A DNA stretch of 19,555 bases from CALZJC01 sp041574955 (GTDB lineage Bacteria > Acidobacteriota > Thermoanaerobaculia > Multivoradales > JAHEKO01), in assembly GCA_041574955.1 (NCBI GenBank), contig JBFGNS010000084.1:1-19555 (forward strand), read 5' to 3'. A model generated the notes under the pieces. That model worked only from the letters and a program-made list of their open reading frames with translations. It did no database searches and had not been told where the DNA came from. Shown in pieces: positions 6,942 to 14,230 of this stretch (positions within the stretch are counted from its first letter, which is position 1; each line of letters opens with the position of its first letter). The translations under genes and the position numbers were made by a program.

Positions 6942-8734
6942 CGGTTCAAGTCCTCGAGCTTCTTCAGCAGCTTGTCGAACTCCGCCTTGCTGTTGGCTTG
7001 CCCGACTTCGAACAACACCAAATCGACCAGGTCGCTGCTGAGATGACGCCGGAGCTTGGCGAGCATCGCTGGACACTCGCTCTCTACGTAGCGGGCGTCA
7101 TCGGCGTCGAGCTTTCCGGCAGCGCCCATCAGGTTGGTGAAGGCCGGGGGCACGAGTGCGTCTTCCGGTAGCTTGTTGGTGTCGAGCGCGGTCACTCGGC
7201 CTGCGTCGATGCCGAAGTACTTTTCCAGATCGGTCTGCACGGCCTTGGTGCCGACCGCGTCGAGCGCGGTGTAGAAGGCGTCCACCCGCACGGAGTTGTA
7301 CTTGTTGAAACCCTCTGTGTCGGGGTCGCGGTAGTCCGAGACCGCTTCTCTGAAGGTGCGCCCGCCCTGCAGCTCGGAGTTCTTGTCCCAATTATTCTTC
7401 GTGTGCTCATAGCCCAGGTAGATATGCGAAAAGATCTTGAACTGCCGCTCGGTGAACGGTACGCCTCCGAACGTCTTGAAGGTACGGTCGGTGTTGTCGA
7501 GATCGGTGTAGGGGCCGCCGCCGCTGCCTTCCTGGTAGGAGTAGGCCCGGTATTCGGTCTTGTAGCGCTGCAGGTCTTTCTCCGCCTGGGCCTTGGCGAA
7601 GTCGGCCGCAGCCGTAGTTCCGCCCAAGACCTTCTTCCCACCACCCACTTGGTCGACGACCGAGCCCCCGTGGGCGTGGAAGGCCTCGGAGGCGCCTCGA
7701 ACCCCCGCCTGCGCATCTCGACCGCGGTTCTTGTCGGCGTCGTGCTGCACCTCGTGGCGGAGAGTGCCCCAGACGCCTTCCTTGCCCTTCGCCGAGGGGT
7801 TGACGATGGCGATTACGCCGCCGGCGATGTTCCAGCCACCGGTGGTCTTGCTGTCGATGGTGACGTTGGCATCAGCGTAGTCGCTGCGGTCATAGTTGAC
7901 GATGTTGTTCATCATGTCGCCGGGCGCGCCCGGCATCCCGCGCGGGAAGTAGGCGGTCTGGCTAGCGGCGTTGCCCCCCCTCTCCTTCACCCGCATGAAG
8001 GCGTCGCCGGTCTCGGTTACCGCAAACAGGGGCACCTTGCCATTGAGGATCCACTCGCACGAGTTCGCGAGCCGGCGCTCGTCGCTGGTGGCACCCTCGT
8101 ACACATAGCTCGCCAGATCGCGGCGGTCCTTCTTGTGCCGGGTCGTGGCTGTATGCCAGCCCTGGAACTTGACGAGATCGACCTCGGCATCCAGCTTGGT
8201 CTTGACCGAGTGCACTACCTTGCGTCGCTTGCTCTCGGTGGTCTCGCCGCCGATCAGGAACCGACTCGTCTCGGGCAGACTGGAGTCGCCGTGCTTCGCC
8301 TCCCAGGCCGCCACGGACTGCCGCATCTCTTTGAGGCGCCACAGCTGCATTCCGTAGTTGTCGGTCGGCGTCTTGCTGTTGTCGTAGTACCTCTCGACCG
8401 ACTCCACCATGTCTTCGTAGGTCCGTGTGCTGCTGATCACCTTGGTGAATGTGCCTTTGCCGGCGCTCTCGACGAGAGCCTCCGCGGTGGGGATGTTCTT
8501 GCCGCGCAGTTGCAGAACGCCCGCCTCCAAACCGGCCGGAGCAGGCGTGCTCGCCGGCGCGTCCGGGCTAGCCGACGGTGCTTCGAGGCCGCGCGGCGCG
8601 ATGGTGCCGAACGACCAGTCCGAGCCGGCGCCGCTGCCGAGACCGGAGTTCGCCGGCCCCGGCCGCTCCCAGCCACGGGTGGGCGGGCTGCTCGCGGCGC
8701 TCTTGCCGCGAGCGGGCAGTCGTGAGTGGACCAT
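6938..8734 (-). CDS. Putative secreted/injected effector with HExxH metalloprotease motif
   Basis: This 598-residue protein is first in a three-ORF operon. Residues 1-80 are a Pro/Ala/Ser-rich leader with PPTRGW (17-22), SDWSFGTIAP (38-47) and GVLQLRGK (72-79), matching the layout of the next protein's leader. There is no Sec signal peptide. The core has TLRHEVQHDADKN with H327, E328 and H331, a zincin HExxH site, followed by YKTEYRAY, where E394 could be the third zinc ligand as in gluzincin-like toxins. The middle (95-320) and C-terminal helical part (410-598) are unassigned. The leader suggests packaging in an extracellular contractile injection system or a similar route, but no structural genes of such a system are in the window. 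ATG 8734 has only a weak ribosome binding site. Confidence 0.75.
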   Translation of the reverse strand: MVHSRLPARGKSAASSPPTRGWERPGPANSGLGSGAGSDWSFGTIAPRGLEAPSASPDAPASTPAPAGLEAGVLQLRGKNIPTAEALVESAGKGTFTKVISSTRTYEDMVESVERYYDNSKTPTDNYGMQLWRLKEMRQSVAAWEAKHGDSSLPETSRFLIGGETTESKRRKVVHSVKTKLDAEVDLVKFQGWHTATTRHKKDRRDLASYVYEGATSDERRLANSCEWILNGKVPLFAVTETGDAFMRVKERGGNAASQTAYFPRGMPGAPGDMMNNIVNYDRSDYADANVTIDSKTTGGWNIAGGVIAIVNPSAKGKEGVWGTLRHEVQHDADKNRGRDAQAGVRGASEAFHAHGGSVVDQVGGGKKVLGGTTAAADFAKAQAEKDLQRYKTEYRAYSYQEGSGGGPYTDLDNTDRTFKTFGGVPFTERQFKIFSHIYLGYEHTKNNWDKNSELQGGRTFREAVSDYRDPDTEGFNKYNSVRVDAFYTALDAVGTKAVQTDLEKYFGIDAGRVTALDTNKLPEDALVPPAFTNLMGAAGKLDADDARYVESECPAMLAKLRRHLSSDLVDLVLFEVGQANSKAEFDKLLKKLEDLNR

Positions 8735-8995
8735 TGCGTGCGGCAGTTGCCTGGCCTCGCGAAATCCGACGTGTGAGGGAAGACGGCTGATTGTGGCGGA
8801 GTCGGTCCACGCTGTCCAGCGCCTCCGTGGTCGAGCGCCCTGGGCTGCGCCGTAAGGCGGAGACCGGCCGTGGTTTCGAGGCCTACGCTCGGAAATCGAC
8901 TACCGAGCACCTCCTCCACACACCGTGCTGGTGGTCGGGGGCCGGGGCCCATCGGCCCTGATCCTTGTCGGCTGACGGATCGGGCAGGAAGCGTG
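8735..8995. other. Intergenic region upstream of the effector-like operon
   Basis: No reading frame with family-like sequence or ribosome binding site is seen on either strand. It should hold the promoter of the minus-strand operon that starts at 8734 and the 3' end region of the vapBC transcript, but I find no clear -35/-10 pair or T-run terminator. Confidence 0.4.
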
Positions 8996-9379
8996 CTACC
9001 GCTCCGGCCGGTAGAGCTCGAGGCCGGGGACGTCGGCGAAGTCCTCGGGGTTGAGGGTCCAGAGCCGGGCTTCGCGGGCCAGCGCGGCGGCGGCGATCGC
9101 CAGGTCCACCTCGCGTCCCCGTGGCCGATCGACCGCGGCGTAGAGCCGGGCCGCCAGCGCCGCCTCCTCCTCTCCGAACGGCAGCGCCTGCTCGCGCGGC
9201 AGCAGCGCCTCCTGCGCCGCCAGCTCCTCGCGGCGGCGAGGTCCGCGCAGCCACTCGTAGAGCACCAGCGAGGGCAGCAGGAGCCGCTCGCCCGCCTCGA
9301 GCGCTCGGCGCAGCGCCGGTGCCGAGCGCTTCGGCCCGGTCAGCGCGTCGACCAGGACGGAGGTGTCGAGGGCGATCAC
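8996..9379 (-). CDS. vapC: VapC-type PIN-domain ribonuclease toxin
   Basis: This 127-residue PIN domain begins MIALDTSVLVDAL. The conserved acidic residues are D5, E42 (LVLYEWLRG), D92 (GREVDLAIAAAAL) and D113 in LNPEDFADVPGL, which together bind the Mg/Mn ions used to cut tRNA or rRNA. Length and order of motifs are normal, so the enzyme should be active. The start overlaps the stop of vapB by four bases (9376-9379). A cognate antitoxin upstream in the same operon is the standard VapBC layout. The RNA target cannot be predicted. Confidence 0.9.
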   Translation of the reverse strand: MIALDTSVLVDALTGPKRSAPALRRALEAGERLLLPSLVLYEWLRGPRRREELAAQEALLPREQALPFGEEEAALAARLYAAVDRPRGREVDLAIAAAALAREARLWTLNPEDFADVPGLELYRPER

Positions 9380-9666
9380 CTGTCCGTGGCCGAACGCCGG
9401 CCCCCGCCGCGCCGTGCGCGCCGGATCGCCTCGAGCTCGGCCTCGACCTCGGACGCGGGGCGCTCGGGAATCCTGGGCACGTGCTCGTCGAAGGCGGCGA
9501 GCAGCCGCAGGCGCTCGGCCTCCGACAGACGGCCGACCCGCGCGCCGTAGTCCTGGATCGCCTCCCGCACGATCTCGCTCTTCGACTTACCGAGCCGCTC
9601 CGCGGTGCGGTGGAGGACCCGCTCGGTGGTCTCGTCCACGGTGAAGGTGGCGCGTCGTTTGTTCAT
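9376..9666 (-). CDS. vapB: VapB-like ribbon-helix-helix antitoxin
   Basis: In this 96-residue protein, the N-terminal strand RRATFTVDETTERVL and helix pair TAERLGKSKSEIVREAI form a CopG-type ribbon-helix-helix DNA-binding fold (residues 4-40). The acidic-basic C-terminal region (SEVEAELEAIRRARRGG) would wrap the PIN toxin. The ATG at 9664-9666 is preceded on the minus strand by an AGGG-type ribosome binding site. The fold implies that the VapBC complex represses its own promoter, and direct repeats overlapping the start fit that. Confidence 0.85.
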   Translation of the reverse strand: MNKRRATFTVDETTERVLHRTAERLGKSKSEIVREAIQDYGARVGRLSEAERLRLLAAFDEHVPRIPERPASEVEAELEAIRRARRGGGRRSATDR

Positions 9667-9689
9667 ACACCCTTCATATTACCATACAC
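9664..9689 (-). promoter_or_regulatory. Candidate vapBC operator (direct GTGTATG repeats)
   Basis: On the minus strand GTGTATG occurs at 9689-9683 and again at 9670-9664, where it includes the vapB start codon; the two are 19 bp apart, nearly two helical turns. An AT-rich TAATAT lies between them in an otherwise GC-rich region and could be a -10. Ribbon-helix-helix proteins typically bind such short repeats. Confidence 0.4.
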
Positions 9690-9730
9690 GCCTGATCTGG
9701 GTGCTACGCGCCGGGTGGCGGCGCTCTTGT

Positions 9731-9770
9731 AGATTCGGGTGGCACCCCGAGAGGCAGCACCCCGAGAGGC
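9731..9770. repeat. 24-bp palindromic repeat, copy 1, plus a partial unit
   Basis: The unit 9731-9754 has the core GGGTG-g-CACCC followed by CGAGAGG. The half-unit 9755-9770 repeats CACCCCGAGAGG. The same 24-bp unit recurs at 11505-11528 and 11553-11576 in the same orientation. It behaves like a REP-type dispersed repeat. Confidence 0.65.
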
Positions 9771-10025
9771 GCGGCTACGGCCAGGGCCACACCAGTCGGC
9801 TGCTCGAACAGCGTGATGGACTGGTGGACGACCTTCCCGGCAGCTGTTTCGAGAACTGCGAGACCCTCTGTGACGATGGAGATGCGTGTACGCTCCCGTC
9901 CCGATCGCCTCCGCTCCGGAACCGCTCCCTGCAACGTCCTCGAATAGGTCGATCTCCGCGCGCACCGAGACCGTTGTCGCCGATGCAAGGCACCGGCGCC
10001 ATTGGGAGAAGTCCGGTTTCTGCCG
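9771..10025. other. Intergenic region without a convincing gene
   Basis: All frames over this stretch look like gene debris or noise. On the + strand one frame contains the Cys-rich string CFENCETLCDDGDACT, which recalls the 'CDDGDACT' motif of secreted Cys-rich repeats in predatory and soil bacteria, but it has no start, no partner repeats and soon degenerates. No terminator for the propeller gene is evident. Confidence 0.35.
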
Positions 10026-11318
10026 TCAGGGTGTCCCGATCGCCACCAGGTGGCGTTCGGTGCGGAAGTACCACCGGCCGTCGACCAGGGCCGGGGAGGC
10101 CAGCACCCGCTCGCCCAGGCGGTTGACGCGCAGAAGCTCGAACTCCCTGCCCGCCTCGAGCACGAAGGTGTCGCCCTCGTCGTTGGTGAAGAAGAGCTTG
10201 CCGTCGAAGGCCACCGGCGAGGCCGAGAAGCCTTCGCGCCTGGCCGTCCCGAGGCGGCCCTGCCAGAGCAGCTCGCCGCTGCGCGCGTCGTAGCTGGTGG
10301 CGATGGCGGTCATGTCGTTGACCATGTAGAGCTGGTCGCCCCACAGCACCGGCGACGGCACGAACGGCGAGCCCTTGGGCGCCTGCCAGACGATGTGGCT
10401 GTCGGTGACGTCGCCCGAGCCGCCCGGGCGGATGGCCAGCGTCGGACCGCCGCGGCCGGACGAGCAGAAGATCAGGCCGTGGCCGACCACCGGCGACGGA
10501 ATGGTCTCGAAGGTGTTGCCGCGCGCCCGCCACAGCTCCTTGCCGGTCTCCGGGTCGTAGGCCTGCACCTGCTGCATGCCGCTGACGATGATCTCCACCC
10601 AGTCGCCCACGCGGATCGCCGCCGGCGAGTTCCACCCCACGCGGGCCGTCCGCGGCGTGTTCCACAGCTCGCGGCCGGTCTTCTTGTCGTACGCGGCGAT
10701 GAAGGCGCCGCCACCCCAGTCCTGGACGAGGATCAGCCGGTCGCCCAGCAGCAGCGGCGACGACGCCGTGCCGTGGAAGGCACGGAACGGTCCCAGCGGC
10801 CGGTGCCAGACCGTCTCGCCCGCCATGTCCACCGCCAGCAGGCCGTGGTTGCCGAGATAGGCGTACACCCGCTCGCCGTCGGTGGTCGGGGTCGACGAGG
10901 CGTGCCCGTTCTTGGGGTGAGCCCCCTCGGGCTCGGTCGGCGGCGCGAAGGTCTCCCACAGACGCTTGCCGTCGGACCGGCGCAGGGCTAGCACCGAGCG
11001 GCGGGCGCCGTCGTCGTAGGCGGTGGTGAGGAAGATGCGGTCGCCCCAGACTACCGGCGAGGAGTTCCCGGCGCCGGGTAGCGGCACCTTCCAGGCGACG
11101 TTCTCGGTGCCGGACCAACTCGTCGGGTAGCCGCCGCCGGTGACCCAGCCCTGGCCGGAGGGCCCCCGCCAGCGGGGCCAGTAGCCGGCACCTTCGCCCT
11201 CGCTTGCCACCATTTCGACCCCGCTCGGGGCCTGCTCGGCCGCGGCGTCGGGCGCCGCCTCCACCGGCCCCACGGCCGCCAGCCCACTCGCCAGCAGAAT
11301 CCCGATCGGTGCTCTCAT
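10026..11318 (-). CDS. Exported PQQ-type beta-propeller repeat protein
   Basis: From ATG 11318 this is 430 residues with a signal peptide (MRAPIGILLASGLAAVGPVEA). The longer start at 11351 would put 11 charged residues before the signal, so the internal start is preferred. The mature part opens with WPRWRGPSGQGW and shows repeated blades of the kind SPVVWGDRIFLTTAYD, LRRSDGKRLWETFAP, YDPETGKELWRARG and YDARSGELLWQGRLG. These are the PQQ/BamB-like propeller motifs. Family members are periplasmic or extracellular; many have lost the cofactor site, so quinoprotein activity is not implied. It stands alone, flanked by copies of the 24-bp repeat at 9731 and 11505. Confidence 0.85.
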   Translation of the reverse strand: MRAPIGILLASGLAAVGPVEAAPDAAAEQAPSGVEMVASEGEGAGYWPRWRGPSGQGWVTGGGYPTSWSGTENVAWKVPLPGAGNSSPVVWGDRIFLTTAYDDGARRSVLALRRSDGKRLWETFAPPTEPEGAHPKNGHASSTPTTDGERVYAYLGNHGLLAVDMAGETVWHRPLGPFRAFHGTASSPLLLGDRLILVQDWGGGAFIAAYDKKTGRELWNTPRTARVGWNSPAAIRVGDWVEIIVSGMQQVQAYDPETGKELWRARGNTFETIPSPVVGHGLIFCSSGRGGPTLAIRPGGSGDVTDSHIVWQAPKGSPFVPSPVLWGDQLYMVNDMTAIATSYDARSGELLWQGRLGTARREGFSASPVAFDGKLFFTNDEGDTFVLEAGREFELLRVNRLGERVLASPALVDGRWYFRTERHLVAIGTP

Positions 11319-11424
11319 CCGGTTGCCTTGTCCGCGCTCATTGTCCCTCATCGGATACGGACGTGACGCGGAGTCGTTTCAGCCCCGTGCCTTGCCGCCC
11401 GGGGTAGATCAAGCCATCGTACTG

Positions 11425-11479
11425 CACCACCACATGGCAACGGAGGAACTGCACCCCGCGGCGACGGTGCTGGTAAGCA
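11425..11479 (+). repeat. 55-bp repeat with internal hairpin, copy 1
   Basis: Bases 11442-11479 match 12807-12844 at 36 of 38 positions, and 17 more bases upstream match at 14 of 17. The core GCACC-N10-GGTGC can form a hairpin and is preceded by GGAGGAACT. Both copies have the same orientation and bracket the metalloprotease gene. It lies in the gap between the propeller gene start and the metalloprotease terminator. Confidence 0.6.
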
Positions 11480-11504
11480 GAGGGCGGTGGGAGGCCGGCA
11501 GGTG

Positions 11505-11576
11505 AGATTCGGGTGGCGCCCCGAGAGGGGGGTGGCACCCAGAGAGGGGGTGAGATTCGGGTGGCACCCCGAGAGG
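11505..11576. repeat. 24-bp palindromic repeats, copies 2 and 3, with a partial unit between
   Basis: Units at 11505-11528 and 11553-11576 match 9731-9754 (one difference, GGCGCC for GGCACC, in the first). A degenerate unit GGGTGGCACCCAGAGAGG sits between them at 11530-11547. The internal GGGTG/CACCC symmetry can form small hairpins. Together with 9731 these flank the propeller gene. Confidence 0.65.
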
Positions 11577-11593
11577 GGGGCGAGAGCGGGTCT

Positions 11594-11626
11594 AGAAAAA
11601 GACCGGCGGGGAAACCCCCGCCGGTC
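11594..11626 (-). terminator. Rho-independent terminator of the metalloprotease gene
   Basis: A perfect 11-bp stem (11601-11611 pairing with 11616-11626, loop AAAC in + orientation) is followed on the minus strand by TTTTT (11600-11596). It lies 28 bp past the stop codon at 11654. Confidence 0.9.
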
Positions 11627-11653
11627 GGCTCTGGCCGCGGCTACCGGCCGGCT

Positions 11654-12550
11654 TCAGTTGTTGGGCCACTGGGCCCAGTTGCTGCAGTGGCCGGCCTTGT
11701 CGGTCGCCGTGATGCTGGTCTGGACGCCGGAGTAGGCGGCGTTCATCACCGCGCGCGGCGCGAAGTGCAGCTTGCCGGCGCCATCGAGGAACGCCTTGCC
11801 GAAGTGGGCCTGGCTCAGCCCGTGACCGTGCTCGTGCAGCGCCACGGTCTCGACGTCGAAGGTGGAGCCGAGCGCCCAGGGGAAGCCGTCGTTGTAGATC
11901 ACCTCGCGGAAGGCGGTGTCGAACTTGCCGTTGTTGTCGGTGTCGCCGCCGACGAAGATGAAGGTGAAGGTGGCTCCCAGGATGAAGCTGCCGCCGTTCG
12001 GCGGCGCCACGGCGTCGAACAGCGAGGGCGGTTCCCAACCGGTGTGCGAGACGTCGGCGAAGATGAACGGCAGGCCGCCGAAGCCGAGGATGAACTCGAC
12101 GACTCCGATGTCGAACGGCGAGTTGCCGAAGTCGATCTGCGGCAGGTTCGAGCAGCGGAGGTTCTCCCAGGTGGCGATGGCCGAGCGGATCGCGCCGTCG
12201 GTCTGCGCCTGGGTCAGGCCGGTGCCGGTGGTGCCCTCGGTGCCGTCCACGGCCAGGGTGATGGCGGTGCCGATCGACCAGGCACGGCGTGTGTCGCCGG
12301 GCACGAAGTCGTGGCTGAGCTGCTTGTTGCCGCGGTTGTTGAAGAAGACGGTGTGAGCGAACTCGGGGTCGGCGTCGTCGGTGGTCATGAACTCGATGAC
12401 CTCGAGCCGGTAGTCCGCCTCGAGTACCGCGAGGGCGTTGTTGATCTCCACCATCGCGGCGTAGGCTGGATGCTCTGCGACGGCGGCGGTGGGCACGGTC
12501 AGCAGGGCGAGTGCGCCGAGCGCCGTCAAGAAACAGACTCTCTTCTGCAT
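11654..12550 (-). CDS. Secreted matrixin-like zinc metalloprotease
   Basis: This 298-residue protein has a Sec signal peptide (MQKRVCFLTALGALALLTVP, cleavage near AVA-E26). The zinc site is HEHGHGLSQAH: H239, E240, H243 and H249, the extended HExxHxxxxxH of metzincins. The usual Gly after the second His spacing is Ser (S246). A Met-turn candidate is M269 in RAVMNAAY. The middle carries an acidic DTDNNGKFD loop (204-211) that could bind calcium. The catalytic domain is preceded by about 110 residues that may act as a propeptide. GAAGGAGC precedes the ATG at good spacing. The gene has its own terminator and sits between two direct copies of the 55-bp repeat. Confidence 0.85.
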   Translation of the reverse strand: MQKRVCFLTALGALALLTVPTAAVAEHPAYAAMVEINNALAVLEADYRLEVIEFMTTDDADPEFAHTVFFNNRGNKQLSHDFVPGDTRRAWSIGTAITLAVDGTEGTTGTGLTQAQTDGAIRSAIATWENLRCSNLPQIDFGNSPFDIGVVEFILGFGGLPFIFADVSHTGWEPPSLFDAVAPPNGGSFILGATFTFIFVGGDTDNNGKFDTAFREVIYNDGFPWALGSTFDVETVALHEHGHGLSQAHFGKAFLDGAGKLHFAPRAVMNAAYSGVQTSITATDKAGHCSNWAQWPNN

Positions 12551-12786
12551 CAGGTTGCTCCTTCGAGTCGGTGCGCGGCGCGAGCCGCAGGGTATGGCGC
12601 GGACGCCGGGACTCGGGCAGACGGGCCTTCCCTGCCGGCTGTCCGGCCGCCACTTCGGTTTCTAAGAAGCAACAGCATAGCTAGTCCGGTCTTCCGTTTC
12701 AAATAGAAGGCCGTCTATGTCCAGAGTGGGCTGCGTCCTTGGTGCAGGCCGGATTTGCTCGGGGCTGCCGTATATCAGACCGCGCA
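12551..12786. other. Divergent intergenic region between metalloprotease and GH16 genes
   Basis: The full gap runs from 12551 to 12886 and should hold promoters for both directions. I see no clear -35/-10 pair; TATATC near 12772 is a possible -10 for the + strand but lacks a properly spaced -35. No small gene is convincing. Confidence 0.35.
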
Positions 12787-12789
12787 TCC

Positions 12790-12844
12790 CACCACCCCAT
12801 GGGAAGGGAGGAACTGCACCCCGGGGCGACGGTGCTGGCAAGCA
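12790..12844 (+). repeat. 55-bp repeat with internal hairpin, copy 2 (GH16 leader)
   Basis: This matches the copy at 11425-11479. The core hairpin GCACC-N10-GGTGC (about 12817-12834) lies some 50 bp upstream of the GH16 start, within its probable 5' leader. It could be a structured leader element or a dispersed repeat. It does not match any riboswitch consensus I know. Confidence 0.55.
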
Positions 12845-12886
12845 ACCGCTTCAGCGTCGCGCCGGAGACATCCACAAGGAGACCTC

Positions 12887-14071
12887 ATGCACCCATACCT
12901 CTCGTCTTTGAAGCGGCTGCCCCGAAGCGTCCTGATCCTGGCCGCCGTCCTGCTCGCCCTGCCGTCGATCGCCACCGCCCAGCTCGTGTGGAGCGAGGAG
13001 TTCGACTCCGGCACGGCACCCGACGGCAGCGTCTGGTCTTACGACCTGGGCGCCGGCGGCTGGGGCAACAGCGAGCTCCAGGAGTACACCAGCGACCCGG
13101 CCAACGTGCGGGTGGAGAACGGCACCCTGGTGATCACCGCCCAGGAGCAGGTCCTCAAGGGGAACCGGCGCAAGTTCACCTCGGCGCGGATCAGGACCGA
13201 GGACAAGCTGACGGTCCAGTACGGGACCATCGAGGCGCGGATCAAGGTGCCCGACCTGGCCGACGGGCTGTGGCCGGCGTTCTGGACCCTGGGCAACGAC
13301 TTCGGCCAGGTGGGCTGGCCCGACTGCGGTGAGCTGGACGTCATGGAGATGGGGTCCGCCGCCGCCATCAGCGAGGGCGTGGTCAACCGCCGGGTCGGCT
13401 CGACGGCCCACTGGGAGCACAACAACGGCTACGCCGGCTACGGGCTGACCTACGACGCCGCCTCCGACCTTGCCGGCAGCTTCCACACCTACCGCATGGA
13501 GTGGACGCCGTCGCTGATCTCGACCTACGTCGACAACAACTGGATCTGGTCGATCGACATCACGCCCGGCTCGTGCACCGACTGCACCGAGTTCCACCAG
13601 CCGCACTTCGTGATCTTGAACCTGGCGGTCGGCGGTAGCTTCACCGGCCTGTACCGCGCCAGCGACATCACCGCGCCGATGCCGGCGGAGCTGGTGGTCG
13701 ACTGGGTGCGGATCTACGACAACGGCTTCACCGTCCTGGGCGGCAGCTCGCTCGGCGGCGGCAGCGAGTTCACCCACGTCGACTCTATCGTCCCGGGGAC
13801 GACCGGCGGCGGACCCAACAAGCGGGCCAAGGCGACGGTGACCGTGCTCGATGAGAACGGTGCGCCGGTGGCGGGAGCCAGCGTCACGGGCACGTTCAGC
13901 GGCTCGCACAACGAGACGGTGACCGCGACCACCGATGCCGGTGGCGTGGCCGACCTGGTCACGTCGGTCAAGAACGGCAGCGCGTCGTTCCAGATCTGCG
14001 TCGACGACGTCGTCATGTCGGGGATGACCTACGACCCGGCTGCCAACGTCGAGACCTGCGACAGCTACTGA
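12887..14071 (+). CDS. Secreted GH16 family endo-beta-glucanase (laminarinase-like)
   Basis: From ATG 12887 (AAGGAG seven bases upstream) this is 394 residues. The signal peptide covers 1-31 (SVLILAAVLLALPSIATAQ). The GH16 domain spans about 33-280: LVWSEEFD at the start, YGTIEARIKVPD, LWPAFWTLG, then the catalytic GELDVMEMG with nucleophile E149, D151 and acid/base E154, and the closing strand VVDWVRIYDNG. The ELDVMEM form of the motif, with the extra Met, fits beta-1,3(4)-glucanases and laminarinases. After a Gly/Ser linker, residues 297-394 form an Ig-like beta domain (AKATVTVLDENGAPVAGASV) ending in TYDPAANVET, a tail also seen on other exported hydrolases. It is the only intact family-recognisable + strand gene in the right-hand region. 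Confidence 0.92.
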   Translation: MHPYLSSLKRLPRSVLILAAVLLALPSIATAQLVWSEEFDSGTAPDGSVWSYDLGAGGWGNSELQEYTSDPANVRVENGTLVITAQEQVLKGNRRKFTSARIRTEDKLTVQYGTIEARIKVPDLADGLWPAFWTLGNDFGQVGWPDCGELDVMEMGSAAAISEGVVNRRVGSTAHWEHNNGYAGYGLTYDAASDLAGSFHTYRMEWTPSLISTYVDNNWIWSIDITPGSCTDCTEFHQPHFVILNLAVGGSFTGLYRASDITAPMPAELVVDWVRIYDNGFTVLGGSSLGGGSEFTHVDSIVPGTTGGGPNKRAKATVTVLDENGAPVAGASVTGTFSGSHNETVTATTDAGGVADLVTSVKNGSASFQICVDDVVMSGMTYDPAANVETCDSY

Positions 14072-14230
14072 GGCGCGGGGCCGGGCTGGTCGCGGTCGAC
14101 CGCAGCTCCCGGTAGACGCCCCCGGAGCGTCGTCCGAGAGGGTCGGCGGCCCGGCCGCCCGGCGCGTCACGCTGGTCTGCGACAGGACCGCTGCGAGCGC
14201 TCGGGCGAGCGCCGCGGCTCGGCGGACTCC
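14072..14230. other. Convergent gap with palindromes
   Basis: A perfect 12-bp palindrome GCGGTCGACCGC lies at 14092-14103. A GGCGGC-ccg-GCCGCC hairpin lies at 14145-14159. They sit between the convergent GH16 and gamma-glutamyltransferase genes and may end transcription from both sides, although there is no T-run. Confidence 0.4.

Noticed and set aside
9775..11118. 447-codon minus-strand ORF overlapping the propeller gene in another frame
   Set aside because: The in-frame propeller motifs and signal peptide belong to the other frame; this one is Arg-rich shadow translation.
12807..12844. Riboswitch (c-di-GMP, TPP, cobalamin) in the GH16 leader
   Set aside because: None of the conserved core strings of these classes is present; only a simple repeated hairpin is supported.
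12851..14170. 439-codon minus-strand ORF opposite the GH16 gene
   Set aside because: It is an antisense shadow of a gene with an intact ELDVMEM catalytic site and signal peptide.
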